The position numbers were made by a program, and so were the translations under genes. The notes below the pieces were generated by a model, which did no database searches, was not told the DNA's origin, and worked only from the letters and a program-made list of their open reading frames with translations. A stretch of 64,000 nucleotides of DNA. It comes from Zanthoxylum bungeanum. Taxonomy: Eukaryota > Streptophyta > Magnoliopsida > Sapindales > Rutaceae. Shown piece after piece: positions 20,553 through 31,839 of the stretch. The stretch lies in the NCBI GenBank assembly GCA_019454045.1, contig SKCR01006517.1:214001-278000 (forward strand). The letters run 5' to 3'. Every line of letters begins with the position of its first letter. Within the stretch, counting starts at the first letter, position 1.

Positions 20553-23160
20553 AAGGTTTGAGCATGAAAAGGTTAGGGCTTAAAATTTGGGTAAAATAAA
20601 TTTGAGTATGATTTTATGAAATTGGATGATTGAGTATGCTTAAATGTTGTTGAATTGAAGATTGATTGGATCAATTTCAAGAAAATATGTTTGGAATAAT
20701 TTTCCCCTAAATACTTACCTTGGTCGTGAGTTTAATGCCCTTATAAGTCTTGGAAATTTTGATTTTTGATTCATTGGATGAGTTAGAATCATTCGGAAAT
20801 GTGATTTAATGTCGATTATGGAATTAATTAGATTGAATTCGAATCGACCATAAAATCCCCTCATTGGCCGAGACTTTAAAGCATGTAATTGGGTTTGATT
20901 TGTGATTAAATTGTGTTGGACATGATTTAATGTTAACGAGCATGATTAGTTGTGATAATTGATGTTTTAGAAATGTTAATTGGATAATTAATTGTGTTAT
21001 ACACTTTAGTGTAATTAAATTGGAAATTGGATTTTGGAATTTAATTATTGGGCCTTAAAATTGGATTTGGGCTTTTAAAGTTGTTATTGGGCTTATTGGG
21101 CTTTGTTGTACAAAGTTGGGTTAGGCAAAATTGGTTGGATCCAATTAGGCCCAAAACCACTTCCGTTAAGCCCAAATGCGACTTAATGAACCTTTAAAGT
21201 TTAATTGGGCCTAATGGGCCTAAATTGATTTCTGGGCTTATGGGGTAATTCCCGGATTGGATTTTGGTTATTCGGTTTGACCCGAGTTGACCAAAAGTCC
21301 AAGCCTTAAGAAATTAATTAAAAGCCCATTGGACTTTAATTGAATTGACGTTGGACATTAACCGGGCTTTGAGACCCATAACGATTAAATTGGAATTTAA
21401 GTCATAAAGGTTTGTTATATAAAGTGTAATATTTAATTTGGAATTAAATAGTTGATAATAATTAAATACACATTAAATTGGATTTAACGTTGTAGTTTAA
21501 TTTAATTCGAGAATTCGTACTTTGAGTACTTATTCTCAAAACGAGTTTGACTCGAGCAAAATCAAATCGTTATTTGAACAATGGATGATCACTAATTATC
21601 AGATTAATTAATTTGATTAGATTGATTGATAACATGCTTGTGTGAATACGTGGTTGCGATGCATGAATAATGTATATCGGATGGTTATTAGAAGGGTGGG
21701 ACAATTTTAGAAATTATTGTAATAAATTCGATTTTTTAATTGGACCTGTGTGTCCAGCCTTATCACCTCCATACTCTTTGTTTTCTCTTCTCACATATTC
21801 CCCTCAATGTAAATGAGGTTTCTTTAGAAGTGTAGTGTAACAGGTAGAAGTAAATACTTGTGCTAGCGGGAGAGAGAAAGTAAGAGATTTGATCTAGGAT
21901 CAATGTTTAAAGTATCCATCCGCATATCATTATTATTTTATCATATGCGCTTTATTATGTGTTTAGAATGCATGTTTAAGGGTGTATGATGATGAGACCT
22001 TAACAAAGATAATAAATTGGTTTCCAATTTGCACGCGAAAAATCCTCGTAAAATATTAAGCATCTTTCCTTCCATTGAGTGATTCTCACTCAAGATCCGA
22101 GACTAGCATTGGCTTGTTGGCCAAAGTCAAGGTCTTGTCCGTCAAGGATGTGTTTGAATCACGAAGGCTTTGTTCCATATTGGTGTCTTGTCTAAGTTGT
22201 GATTTGTTGGCCAAAGTCAATACCACTTCTTGTTCATCGACATTGATTACGAAGCTTTCCATGGTCAATGGGTCGCGCTTAACTGAGATCACTAGGTTTG
22301 TTGTGCCAAAGCCAAGGCTTAGTTGATTCAGAGGAAAAAGGTTAGGTAATACATTAGATGTATTGGCATATATAATATATATGTTTCGGACTTGGATATC
22401 CCCCTGCCGGATCTAGGAATTGGATTGGATCCAATTGATCTTAGAGATCTACCTAGTTAATTACCATACAATTTGTTGGCCAAAGTCAAGATTGTGTGAT
22501 ATTTAACGGGATCCTAGCCCACTAGGAAACACGGTTTCCCGAGTACTCGACAGATGGTTAGAGGCTCGGCGAAAAAAAGTGGGAGGCAATAATTGAATTT
22601 ACAATATTCGTTTAATTACTTGTCATACGCGCTCAAACAAAAATCATTCGTCGTTATAAATTAAATGTTAGTTGGACTAATATTTAAAAATTGTTTTAAT
22701 AAATAGTTGGACTTATTCAAACTATTCATTTATAGTTGATTTTATAATTGGATTATAGTAATCAATATAATTGATTTTAATGTATTAAATTATAGTTGAT
22801 TAAATAGATGGACTATTGTAATCATTATAATAAATAGTACCAAAATTGTTGATTAAATAGTTGGACTATTAGAATCAAGATATAAAATTGAAAGATTGAT
22901 GTTTAATACATAATCCTAGGGAAAATATATTTAAATGGTATAATTTTCGAATTGGGAATAAATTTCAGGATGGTCCTGGAAAAATAATAAGTTACTTTAT
23001 TTGATAAAATAACATAGTATGCCTAAAGCTCGGAGTTAAGCAAATAGTCGAGCATAATCTTTGGAAGATTTATGTAATGATAACTTAAGTGCTTAATCCA
23101 TTAAGCTTGTCGCAGTAGACTCCTTAATTTCTTTGTCAGAACAAAGGATTAGATCCTTAA
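20553..23160 (+). other. Long noncoding leader of copia A
   Basis: 2.6 kb without a supportable gene. It is rich in GGGCTTAATTGGGCC-like words at 21040-21250. It carries three perfect copies of TTGTTGGCCAAAGTCAA at about 22114, 22204 and 22472, plus a variant near 22303. TATAGTTGATT and TTGGACTAT repeats follow at 22680-22880. The homologous leader of copia C (48331-51020, minus) has the same layout. A frame at 22075-22326 is open but looks incidental. Confidence 0.6.
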
Positions 23161-23580
23161 AGTATGATAATGAAATTGAAGGATCTTCATAAATCTATGT
23201 TTAGATTTTAGAAGTACTAAATTGCAATAAATAACTCTTGGAGAGTTAATGACTATTCTCAATGAGGTAAAGTCAAAGTTTGCAATTAGGCAAGTTGCGC
23301 AAGGCACATCTTACTTCGATATTCTACATGGACATGGCTTGGCCAAAGGCTATTGGAATGTTGAAAAGGGCAAAAGCAATATCATTATAATCTTCTGGGA
23401 AGATAAAGGACATATCCCAAAATGTCTACTTAAATAATTGTGGCAAACGGGATCGCGGAAACGTGACTGTCGTTTGTACAAACCATACATGAAGGAATTG
23501 AATACGAGCAAGGCTCCGACTTCAAATATATTTGTCAACATTGTGTTCACTACTAGTGTTAAAATTAGATTTTAAATACA
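23161..23580 (+). pseudogene. Copia A gag C-terminal relic
   Basis: A frame at 23249-23437 reads MTILNEVKSKFAIRQVAQG and VEKGKSNIIIIF, positioned like the linker before the copia Gag zinc knuckle. WKRDC-like remains follow at 23440-23480 (GSRKRDCRLYKPYMKELN). The same region exists on the minus strand in copia C at 47881-48330. The gag N-terminus is not recognisable. Confidence 0.5.
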
Positions 23581-24780
23581 TAGTGTGGTACATAAAATAT
23601 ATGTACTGATGTGCAGAATCTGCTATGAGCAGGATACTAACTTCAGTTGAGATTAATCTGCGGATTGGAAACGGGATGAAAGTCACTATTTTAACCGTAG
23701 ATACCTAAGTTTAAGAACTACCCTTAGGGTATGTACTTAAATTAGGAAACTGTTATAATGTAACTAGTTTGACTAGAAACATTATCTCTATATTGAGTAT
23801 AACTCGTTGCGAGTGTACCTTTATATTCTAGAACACTAAATTGTTTTATTATATAAGATGATATTGAGATAAACACATTAGATGTGAATAACAGCGTTTA
23901 TATTTTGAATATAACTAATATCTAAAACATATAACATGACAATCACATAGCTCAAACTGATTTGATCAGAAGAAACATATTGTGGCATTGTTTTCTGGGA
24001 CATAATGGAACAAGACTCGTATATCCACACTTTCGAATAGTGGGTACTATGACTGATTTGATTCTATTCAAATAAAGTCTACGAATCTAGTTTATTAGGT
24101 AAAGTACCTAAAACACTGTTTACTTAGTAAAAGTGCTAATGTCACCGATCTGTTAACCCTAGTTCATAGTGAAGCAAGTGGGCCCATGTCTAGCTAGGCT
24201 AGAGATGGATATGAATATTTTGTGACCTTTTCGGATGTGGCATCTCGTTATGGTTATGTGTTTCTTTTGAAGAACACAAATCAGAAACTGAAGTATTAAA
24301 CGTCACGATAAGACCGTAATGGAAAATACTTAAGTAATAAGTTTCTATTATACTTGAAAGAGTATAGTATTCTTTCAATGATGACTCCTTTCGGAACACG
24401 TCATTTTTGACAATGTGTCCGAACTGACTAACCGAATTTTATTAGACATGATAAGGTTAATCATGAGTCGCTCTGAGCTACCTTTTCCTTCAACGGATAA
24501 GCATTAACAGTGCAAAACTTATTTAGAATAAGGTTTCATTAAAATCTGTTTGACATATTTCATATCAGATATGAACGGGAAAGAAACTAGATTTCACATT
24601 CCTGTATATTTGGGTATGCTAGGCATATGTTTGGATGATACCAAACTAAAACCCAAATTGGATAAGTGCCAATTGTAGGTTATCCTAGAGATACCATAAG
24701 TATTGTACTTATACATCTCACCAGAGAACAATCAGATTGTTGCTCACCATGCAGTTTTCCTAAGAGGAATACTGATATGC
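23581..24780 (+). pseudogene. Copia A protease/integrase relic
   Basis: Protease is only hinted at (LGNCYNVTSLTRNIISIL near 23745-23800). Integrase is clear: GPMS at about 24180, then RDGYEYFVTFSDVASRYGYV near 24205-24265, and NRILLDMIRLIMSRSELPF near 24430-24485. The last is the conserved block after the catalytic Glu. It is interrupted by many stops and shifts. Confidence 0.75.
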
Positions 24781-25640
24781 AGTGATAAGTGGGAGGATAG
24801 TAAAACTCGATGAAAATCGGAGTAATACTATTCAAGGCACCGCATCTTAATGGAACATAAATAGTTTATCAATGATGAAACTATTACCATTAATCTTCGT
24901 ATACACGAGAACTACGTATGTCGGAGAGAGTCAGAAAACAACCTGGGGTATGGATTTCTGATCTCACCTCATAAAGATGTCTATCTTATTGAGGAATACC
25001 AACTGACTACGTATGAGGAAGTGATACAAGGTATCGACTCCCTATTATGGCAAAGTGCCATATGAATCCGAAATGGATTCCATGTATATCAACTGTGTTT
25101 AAAATACTAGTTGATGTACCGCAAGGCATTGTGCCTATTGGTACTTATAAGTCTTCAAGGAAGACATACATGGAAGGCAACATACCAACGTATAAAGCTA
25201 GGCTTTTAACAGAAAGGTATCGTTATCAACATTGTGTTGATTACGATTCAACCTTTTAACTGTTGCCACGGTAAATCCATTTGGATAATGCTTGCTAAAG
25301 ATGCACGTTTCATTTATGAAATATGACAGCTTAACGGAAAATCGTTTTCCCGAAAAGGAAACCTTTTGAAGGATGTTTATAACATTCTATCGGTTTTGTT
25401 GTACCAAAACTAGCAAACAAGGTTTGCAGGTTATTCGGTCCATGTTTGGATTGCAGCAAGCATTGAGTTCTTGGAATTATCCTTTTGATGTAATCATAAT
25501 GGTGTATGATTTGATTCAAAATGAATATGATTCTTGTGTACATAAGGAGGTTAGTGGGAGCGCACTGACAGTGGTTGTCCTATAAATAATGATAATATGT
25601 CATTTCTTGGAAATGATATTCCCATAATACATTCGGTGAA
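24781..25640 (+). pseudogene. Copia A reverse transcriptase relic
   Basis: The open stretch 25047-25259 has VDVPQGIVPIGTYKSSRK and YKARLLTERYRYQHCVDYD, the start of copia RT. 25430-25585 has RSMFGLQQALSSWNYPFD and DSCVHKEVSGSALTVVVL, just before where YVDD should be. The block with the first catalytic Asp (MDVKTAFLNG in relatives) is deleted or scrambled near 25260-25370, and YVDD is not readable. Confidence 0.8.
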
Positions 25641-26280
25641 AGCTTGCCTTTCGAGAAAACTCTCCGAGAAACTCGTACATTGAAAAATGTACATGACCTG
25701 GTGTTTCATACGCTTTGATCATATGGATTCACAATCGGGCCAATCCAAGTGATAGTCACTGGATTGATGTTAAGAACATCCGTTAGTATCTTAGAGAACT
25801 AAGGATGCTGTCTTAATCTGTGGAGAAAGAGAACTTGAAGTGACTGGGATCACTACAGCAAGTTTCCTAAATCGATAAAATGACTATAAGTCGCAAACGG
25901 TACTATACAGTTTGAATAACGGTACAGTGAGCTGGAAATCTTCCAAGCAAGATACTATTACCGAATAAATAATAAATGCGGGTTATTGCTGCAGCCGAGG
26001 TGGCAATAGAAGCCATCTGGGTCAATTATAAATCTAATTAGATTAGATATAGTTCTGTTATTAGCTGAGCAAGGCGTCAGCATAGTCTAAAGAATTAATG
26101 GTCTAATCAACGATCCAGATACATACTTCAATATTCATCTGATTCATTCGGATCATACATCGTGGCGATGTGATGATCGAATAAATCGCATCAGATGATA
26201 ATCATACAAATCCACTGACGAAAGCCTTTCCTCAGCAGTTTGAGCTAACCGTACATAGTTCGGGTGTTAGATACTCGAGT
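25641..26280 (+). pseudogene. Copia A RNase H and C-terminal relic
   Basis: Across frames: SHWIDVKNI near 25758, ELEVTGI near 25830, NNGTVSWKSSKQDTI near 25915-25965, and a C-terminal NPLTKAFPQQFELT near 26210-26250. This is the order expected at the end of copia pol, 40-60 bp before the PPT. Confidence 0.75.
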
Positions 26281-26295
26281 GACTGGCTATAGGCC

Positions 26296-26306
26296 AAGTG
26301 GGAGAT
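26296..26306 (+). other. Polypurine tract of copia A
   Basis: AAGTGGGAGAT directly precedes TGTTGGACAATT of the 3' LTR. The reverse complement of the same tract borders the copia C and D LTRs. Confidence 0.8.
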
Positions 26307-28408
26307 TGTTGGACAATTATGACCCATAGCGTCACTATTTGTACAGATCATGGTGTTGTTGTACAAATTAACTATGTGACAAAGGAGATTACACTCTTAT
26401 CATTTGTGATTAGATCACCAAGATATATAAATGATGAGAGGTCCTTATGATTTGTTCCTGGATTGAGAATCATATGAGATAGTATCAGTCCACGAAGGAT
26501 AAATCATTAAATATCCCTAGTCAGAGTATTATCGAGATTGGACATCGATAAATACATAAAAGACTAGTATTACACTTGTGCGCGTTGTAAGAGCATAACG
26601 ACATAGTTCTCATATATTTTGGTATAGGATACAAATGCAAATGTAATAGGAAGTTGTGTTTCACCGATGGTACGGGAAACCACTTCGCTCAGGATAGACC
26701 CCCTCAGAATTCCATTGGTAGTATGACTATGTGTCTATGGAAGTTCGACATCAGGGTAGGTGTATTTAGCCTTAACCTGCACTTGCACCGCTAATACTTG
26801 TGACAATCAAAACATTTTGTTTGCGGTCATCCAGGGCTTTAACAGGTTCTTTGTACGCCAATGCTGGGTATATTGAGAATCGTAGTGTGTTGGGTGTGAT
26901 GTCAAGACGGAAGTATCACTCCAGTCATAGTGGAGATGATGGTCACGTAGGATAAGGGACTGGTTCTCTTAAATGCTGCAGCTATCGGGATAAAATGACA
27001 AGGTCAGGTTTATCCGATTATAGAGACTAGTCACCAGACATCTGACATGTGCTTCGTACGGGGCAGACACAATTCCAGCCCTAGGCCTAGCACGTGATCA
27101 TCTGATACTGGACAGAAATACAAAATACTACGTTACTACACCTGATACAGATCCTTTATTCCTGTAAGGATATTTCCGGAGAATTGGGTAGGCATGGCGC
27201 TTTGCTAGAGGCCAACCTTGTCTTGTAAATCGGTAAAACATCGTACGAGGTACTTACATGTTCGGATAGTCCGACGACCGAATTTACTGCCAACATTTCT
27301 GAGGATCTCATGGGTCGCTTCCCAAAGATTCACCGATGACATATGACTCGCACGTTAATTAATCTGGGATTAATTAGAAGAGAGAGAAAATTAACCTGGG
27401 ATTAATTTCAGAGATATTTTATCTAGGACAAAATATCAATTAAAGAGAGATAACGATTAATTTGGAATTAATCGGTAAATTAATGTATTTGATATATTAA
27501 ACAAAATTGGATTTCAAAGCGGAATTAAAATTAGATTTTAATTCGGGCGAGCGAATTAATTTAGAATTAATTCGTTAGTGACGTGAATAGTAATTATGCT
27601 TGGCATGATTATTTAATTAAATTAGATTTAATTACGTCGCAATGGAAAATTCGTTAATTTGGAATTAGCGAACCCGAGCCCGAAATTATTTGCGACCGCA
27701 TTCGCATTTCTAATTCGAGTGCGGCACGCAAGTCAAATCAAGCGTCAAATCATTAGTCGCATCAAGCGTCAAATCACTAGTCGTTTCAAGCGTCAAATCA
27801 CTTGTCACTTTGAGTGATGTGACTTGACAACTTGATTGATTGAGTGACTTGACCACTTGATGGATGTGACTTGATGTGAATAGTGATGGATGGTTGTTGG
27901 CTTTGATGGTTTGACTTTTGTAAAGCCAAATTCATTCCAAATTCATTTGAAATTCAAATGTGTGTATAAGATACACAAAATTTGGAAACACTTCACACAT
28001 CTTTCTCTTTCCTCCCATCTCTCCTTCTCTATTTTTCTCTCTACCATTCACGTCCAAGGGGCTAAAAACACTGCCCAAAACCGTGAGCAGTAAGGGGATG
28101 AAGAAGATGATTTTGTTGCAAAATCGGAGGTTCTAGCACACTAAGAAGATATACGAAGGTGATAGGGAAGTTTATCCATGAGCCGGGAATCATTTGACGA
28201 AGCTTGGAGCTCAAAACTTGGACTCAAAAACTGAAAACATGGAGCAGTGGACTGCTGCAGTGGCGTGAGCTTCATGGAGTAGAAATTTGATTTTGTTCAT
28301 CATAGCGTCGCTCAACCGATCGATGTGAGTATTCCGCAACTTCGTTGATATGTATTCGCACTTATTTCATGCTTATTATTGATCTTGGGACCTTAATAGA
28401 AACCAACA
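26307..28408 (+). repeat. 3' LTR of copia A
   Basis: 2,102 bp, TGTTGGACAATTATGACCC to AGAAACCAACA, the complete copy. Its first 1.3 kb aligns with the solo LTR at 15725 and with the C and D LTRs, but its last ~700 bp is different from theirs. Confidence 0.92.
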
Positions 28409-29480
28409 ACTATAGCCCCACCACCTAAAGTAAACACTAAGTCTAGGTGGCAGATCATTCTAACAAACTTGCATCTGATACTCAGATGTCGAAGGTGCTA
28501 TATCTTTGTCAATTGTAATTGATGATGGTGCGCCGGTTGAACCAGTAAGTAACTCCTCGAGTAACACCTTACTATGAGGTTTGAACTCTCTCATATAGTC
28601 CTCCTTTAGAAACGTGGTGTTTGTTGATACAAATACTTTGGTATCTTCAGGGCTATAAAAGAATCCACCTGTAGTTTCCTAATGATAGCCAACAAATAGG
28701 CACACCTGTGAACGTGGCTCCAACTATGTAGTCTTATTCTTCAGCACATGTACTAGACACCCTCATATACGGAAATATTGTAAACTAATTTTACAACCAT
28801 TCCACAACTCTAAGGTAGTCTTAGGAATAGACTTAGATGGAAATACAATAAGGATATACATTACTGTTTGTAATGCATACCCCCAAGAATGAACTAGATA
28901 GTGAAATATAATTAAACATAGATCTTATCATGTCTAGTAAGGTCTGATTTCTCCTCTCTATAAAACCATTTTGTTGTGGCGTTCCAGGTGTTGTGAACTG
29001 GGATACTATCCCATGCTCAACTAAGAATTCCTCGAAATATCTGTCAATGTATTCTCCTCCACTATCCGATCGTAGAGCTTTGATTGTCTTACCTAACTGG
29101 TTCTCATCCTAAGTACGATACTCTTTGAACTTTTCAAAAGTATCTGACTTGTGATACACTTGGTAAACATAACCATATCTTGAATAATGTCAATAAATAT
29201 GATAAAGTATTCATAACCACCTCGGGCTTTTACATTCATCGGTCCGCAAATGTCTGAATATATTATCTAAAGTGGTTGAATTTTTCTTATACATTTTCCA
29301 GTAAAAGGTCTCTTGGTCATTTTTCCTTTTAAACAAGATTCAAAGACTAGTAAAGTTTTGAGCTTTAACTGGTTTAAGACTTCGTTCTTTATCAACCTAT
29401 CTATCAAAGTCAAGGCTGATATGACCAAGTCTAAGATGCCACAGATATATATATCATCATGAAAATCTTTTGCCATTTTA
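28409..29480 (-). pseudogene. Copia B integrase relic
   Basis: On the minus strand, GAG-pre-integrase remains near 29290-29430 (ESCLKGKMTKRPFTGK). Then the core: IKALRSDSGGEYIDRYFEE with the second catalytic Asp near 29050-29090, and VSQFTTPGTPQQNG with ERRNQTLLDMIRSMF near 28905-29010, which includes the catalytic Glu. Further on are the post-integrase blocks (VCLFVGYH, FFYSPEDTKVFVSTN) near 28610-28710. The sequence stops at 28409 where copia A begins, before RT. Frames are interrupted but the order is complete. Confidence 0.85.
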
Positions 29481-29935
29481 TTTTAGGTTTCTCAACCCTA
29501 AACATTTCTGTATTGACCACTGATATATATATTAACCGTCTTAACACATACAAGTTATTTTCTGAGTTTCCTGTCCATATGGTCAATCCATTTCTATAAA
29601 TAACAACCAAATTACTATTAAAAGAAATTAAAAAACCATCATCCAAAATTTTGGAAACATAAATCAAATTCCTGCAAAAACCAGGAATGAATAACATATT
29701 GTTCAAATTCAATTAACTATTATTTGAAAAAATTCAATTGGAAACTCCTACTGCTTTTACTGAAACGACATCCTATATACCGAACCTCATGGTGTAGTCA
29801 CCTTAGCAAGGTCCCTCTGTGAGTCAAGTAGCTACAAAGAAGAACAAACATGGTTAGTGGCTCTAGAATCAATAATCTAAGCGGATTTATCATCCTGCAC
29901 TAATAAAGATTCGATAACAAATAAATCGTATTTAC
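29481..29935 (-). pseudogene. Copia B protease relic
   Basis: An open minus-strand run at 29431-29712 reads NMLFIPGFCRNLIYVSKI, the conserved copia protease C-terminal block. The active site lies upstream near 29850-29880 as IIDSRATNHV. The catalytic Asp is kept but the usual Gly of D-S-G is Arg, and the preceding codon is TAG where Trp is usual. Confidence 0.8.
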
Positions 29936-30697
29936 TTGTATCTTTCTTGTCCTTTAACTAAGCAAGGTATTTAGGACAATTCCTTTTCCAATGCCTGTCC
30001 ATGTTGCAGTGGAAACACTTTCCCTTGGACTCAGCATCCTTGGAGCCTTTCTTATTCTTCTTCTTTAGGGCTTAGCCTTGGCCTTCCCAGTGATATTTTT
30101 CTTCTTTTTTTTTGCAAATTTAGAAGACTCAACAACATTTTCCTCAACATTGGCCTTATGAGGATCCAAAAGCATGGACTCGTAGTGGGTGAGCTCATTA
30201 AGCAGTTGGGTCAAAGTAAAAGTCAACATGTTCATAACATCGCTGCTTTTAAACTGTAGGATACTCTTCGAAAGAGTTTCCATAATCTTGGTCACCTGGC
30301 TCCGCTCGTTAATACGAGCACCATGGGTTTTGGCAGTGTTGAGATAAGTCATCATCCTCAAGACGTTCTCTCGGATTGATGTTCCATCCTTCATCCCAGC
30401 AGTCATCGCTGAGACCATAGCCTCATGATGTTGAGCTCCTCAAGTTGCATGAACATGCCCTACATCTTTGCAGCAATAACCTCAGACATCCCTGCTAGCA
30501 AGTATCATGACACATTTCTAGTAGCCATCACACATAGTTTGGCCAGTATTTCTAGCTAGCTTGAGAGGACACTCCACCGTCAGGACAAACTTTAGCTCTT
30601 CACAAACCAGGATAGCGTTCATGTTAGTTTTCCAATTAATATAATTTTTTCTCGTTAATTTGTCATTTGAGATTATAGAAATAATTGGAGAAACCAT
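29936..30697 (-). pseudogene. Copia B gag with zinc knuckle
   Basis: Minus-strand start ATG at 30697-30695, giving MVSPIISIISNDKL and YINWKTNMNAILV, the typical copia Gag N-terminus. An open stretch at 30418-30065 has KDGTSIRENVLRMMTYLN and LLNELTHYESML. A lysine-rich linker and an intact CCHC knuckle CFHCNMDRHWKRNC follow near 30018-29976. A stop and a small deletion near 30530 (DGY*) break the frame. The protein would package element RNA. Confidence 0.87.
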
Positions 30698-31839
30698 GGC
30701 TGAAATATAAAATTAAACAAGCATTTAATATTCATTCATCGCATATTAAAACTGTCAAATAATTTTAGCATAAATTTAAATGATGCAAGAGCCATGAATA
30801 ACGAATTAGAAACCTAAGATAATTACAATGCCATAGAAATCTATCATCCTATAAATTAGTGCTGCCGTAAGGTAAGTCATGTATTTGTATGATAGATCAA
30901 GACAATCTAAATCGATTAATATATGCAGGAATAACTCATATTCCTATATTAATCAACCACCGTTTGATTTGATCAATGAATTTTGATTAATATTTAATCG
31001 TTTCTTTGTGAGTGTGACCCGTTATTTCGAAACCCTTGGACTTAACTAATGAAGTGTTGTCGTGGGGTAGGTTAGTTCACGAGATACATCTAGAGTACCT
31101 ATCCTCTCAGAATCCAAACTTGAAATCGACCCAAAATAGACACCATCTGTAGGGACAAAAGCAAGGATGTCTCGAGGAGCCTTTAGAATCTCATGTTTTT
31201 GGACTAACAATGGAGATCGTGGGATATAATATCGTATGTCCCTCTCTCACTCACTATTTTAAAATTAAGGTTTCTAGTTTAAAATATCCAATATTTTATA
31301 TTTACTAGCTTGAATAAATTTATAGCGGCTAAATCATAATATTTACTAACAATAGTATATTATTAGTGACCGAACCAATTTTAACTCTTAAAATTTATTT
31401 CACTAATATCATTAGTCTCTACTAACTAATATGCTCAATGAAACTATTTTAATTGGTGTAGTATTAGTGACCTATAATATTTTAACTCTTAAAATACTTG
31501 AACACTAATAAGTTTAAAATTTTGGAATCCTAAAATGGTCAAGATTTTAACTAAACTACTTAATTGATCTAACTGTGTTATAAAATTCAAATGTACATGG
31601 AATTGTATCCCGAGTGTAGAGCACATTACCGTCCTTTTGGAATCGATTATGGAATTTATATCCGGGTTTTCATCCTATATACCAATGGAATTTTTCATGC
31701 ACTTATTAACCCCATTATATTAAAATTTCTAATTTTAAGCTATAAAACCAATTAATCCAATTAATAATTTTCCATGCATACTATACTCCAATTTAACATT
31801 TTAAATCACATAAAATCGCATTTCATTACTAGAATATAT
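30698..31839 (-). other. Copia B leader, gag-proximal part
   Basis: Noncoding sequence between element X and the gag start. It includes the diverged 95 bp module (31591-31683). Around 31000-31200 there is GC-richer unique sequence; 31240-31560 is AT-rich with repeated CACTAAT and CTTAAAAT words. TATAT at 31835-31839 is the left target duplication of X. Confidence 0.6.
31591..31683 (-). repeat. 95 bp module, diverged copy in the copia B leader
   Basis: The reverse complement starts GGTATATAGGATGAAAACCC and continues GGACGGTAATGTGCTCTACA and GGGATACAATTCCATGTACA. It aligns along the whole 95 bp with the Tat LTR modules, at roughly 80 % by eye, in sense relative to copia B. Similarity stops at the same two points as between the Tat copies. 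Confidence 0.82.

Larger units (their letters stand above)
18580..28408 (+). mobile_element. Copia A: degenerate Ty1/copia element with truncated 5' LTR
   Basis: 5' LTR 18580-20538, PBS at 20540, long leader, gag/pol relics, PPT AAGTGGGAGAT before 26307, 3' LTR 26307-28408. Compared with the 3' LTR, the 5' LTR lacks its first 139 bases. It begins at TATGATTTGTTCCTGG, directly after LINE sequence. The right flank (28409 on) is integrase-downstream sequence of copia B in the opposite orientation, so A had inserted into B. Coding parts have many stops in all frames. The element belongs to the same family as C, D and the solo LTR at 15725. Confidence 0.9.

Noticed and set aside
22075..22326. 83-codon frame in the copia A leader as an extra gene
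   Set aside because: It overlaps the repeated TTGTTGGCCAAAGTCAA words, an antisense frame is open too, and the homologous copia C region is not open.
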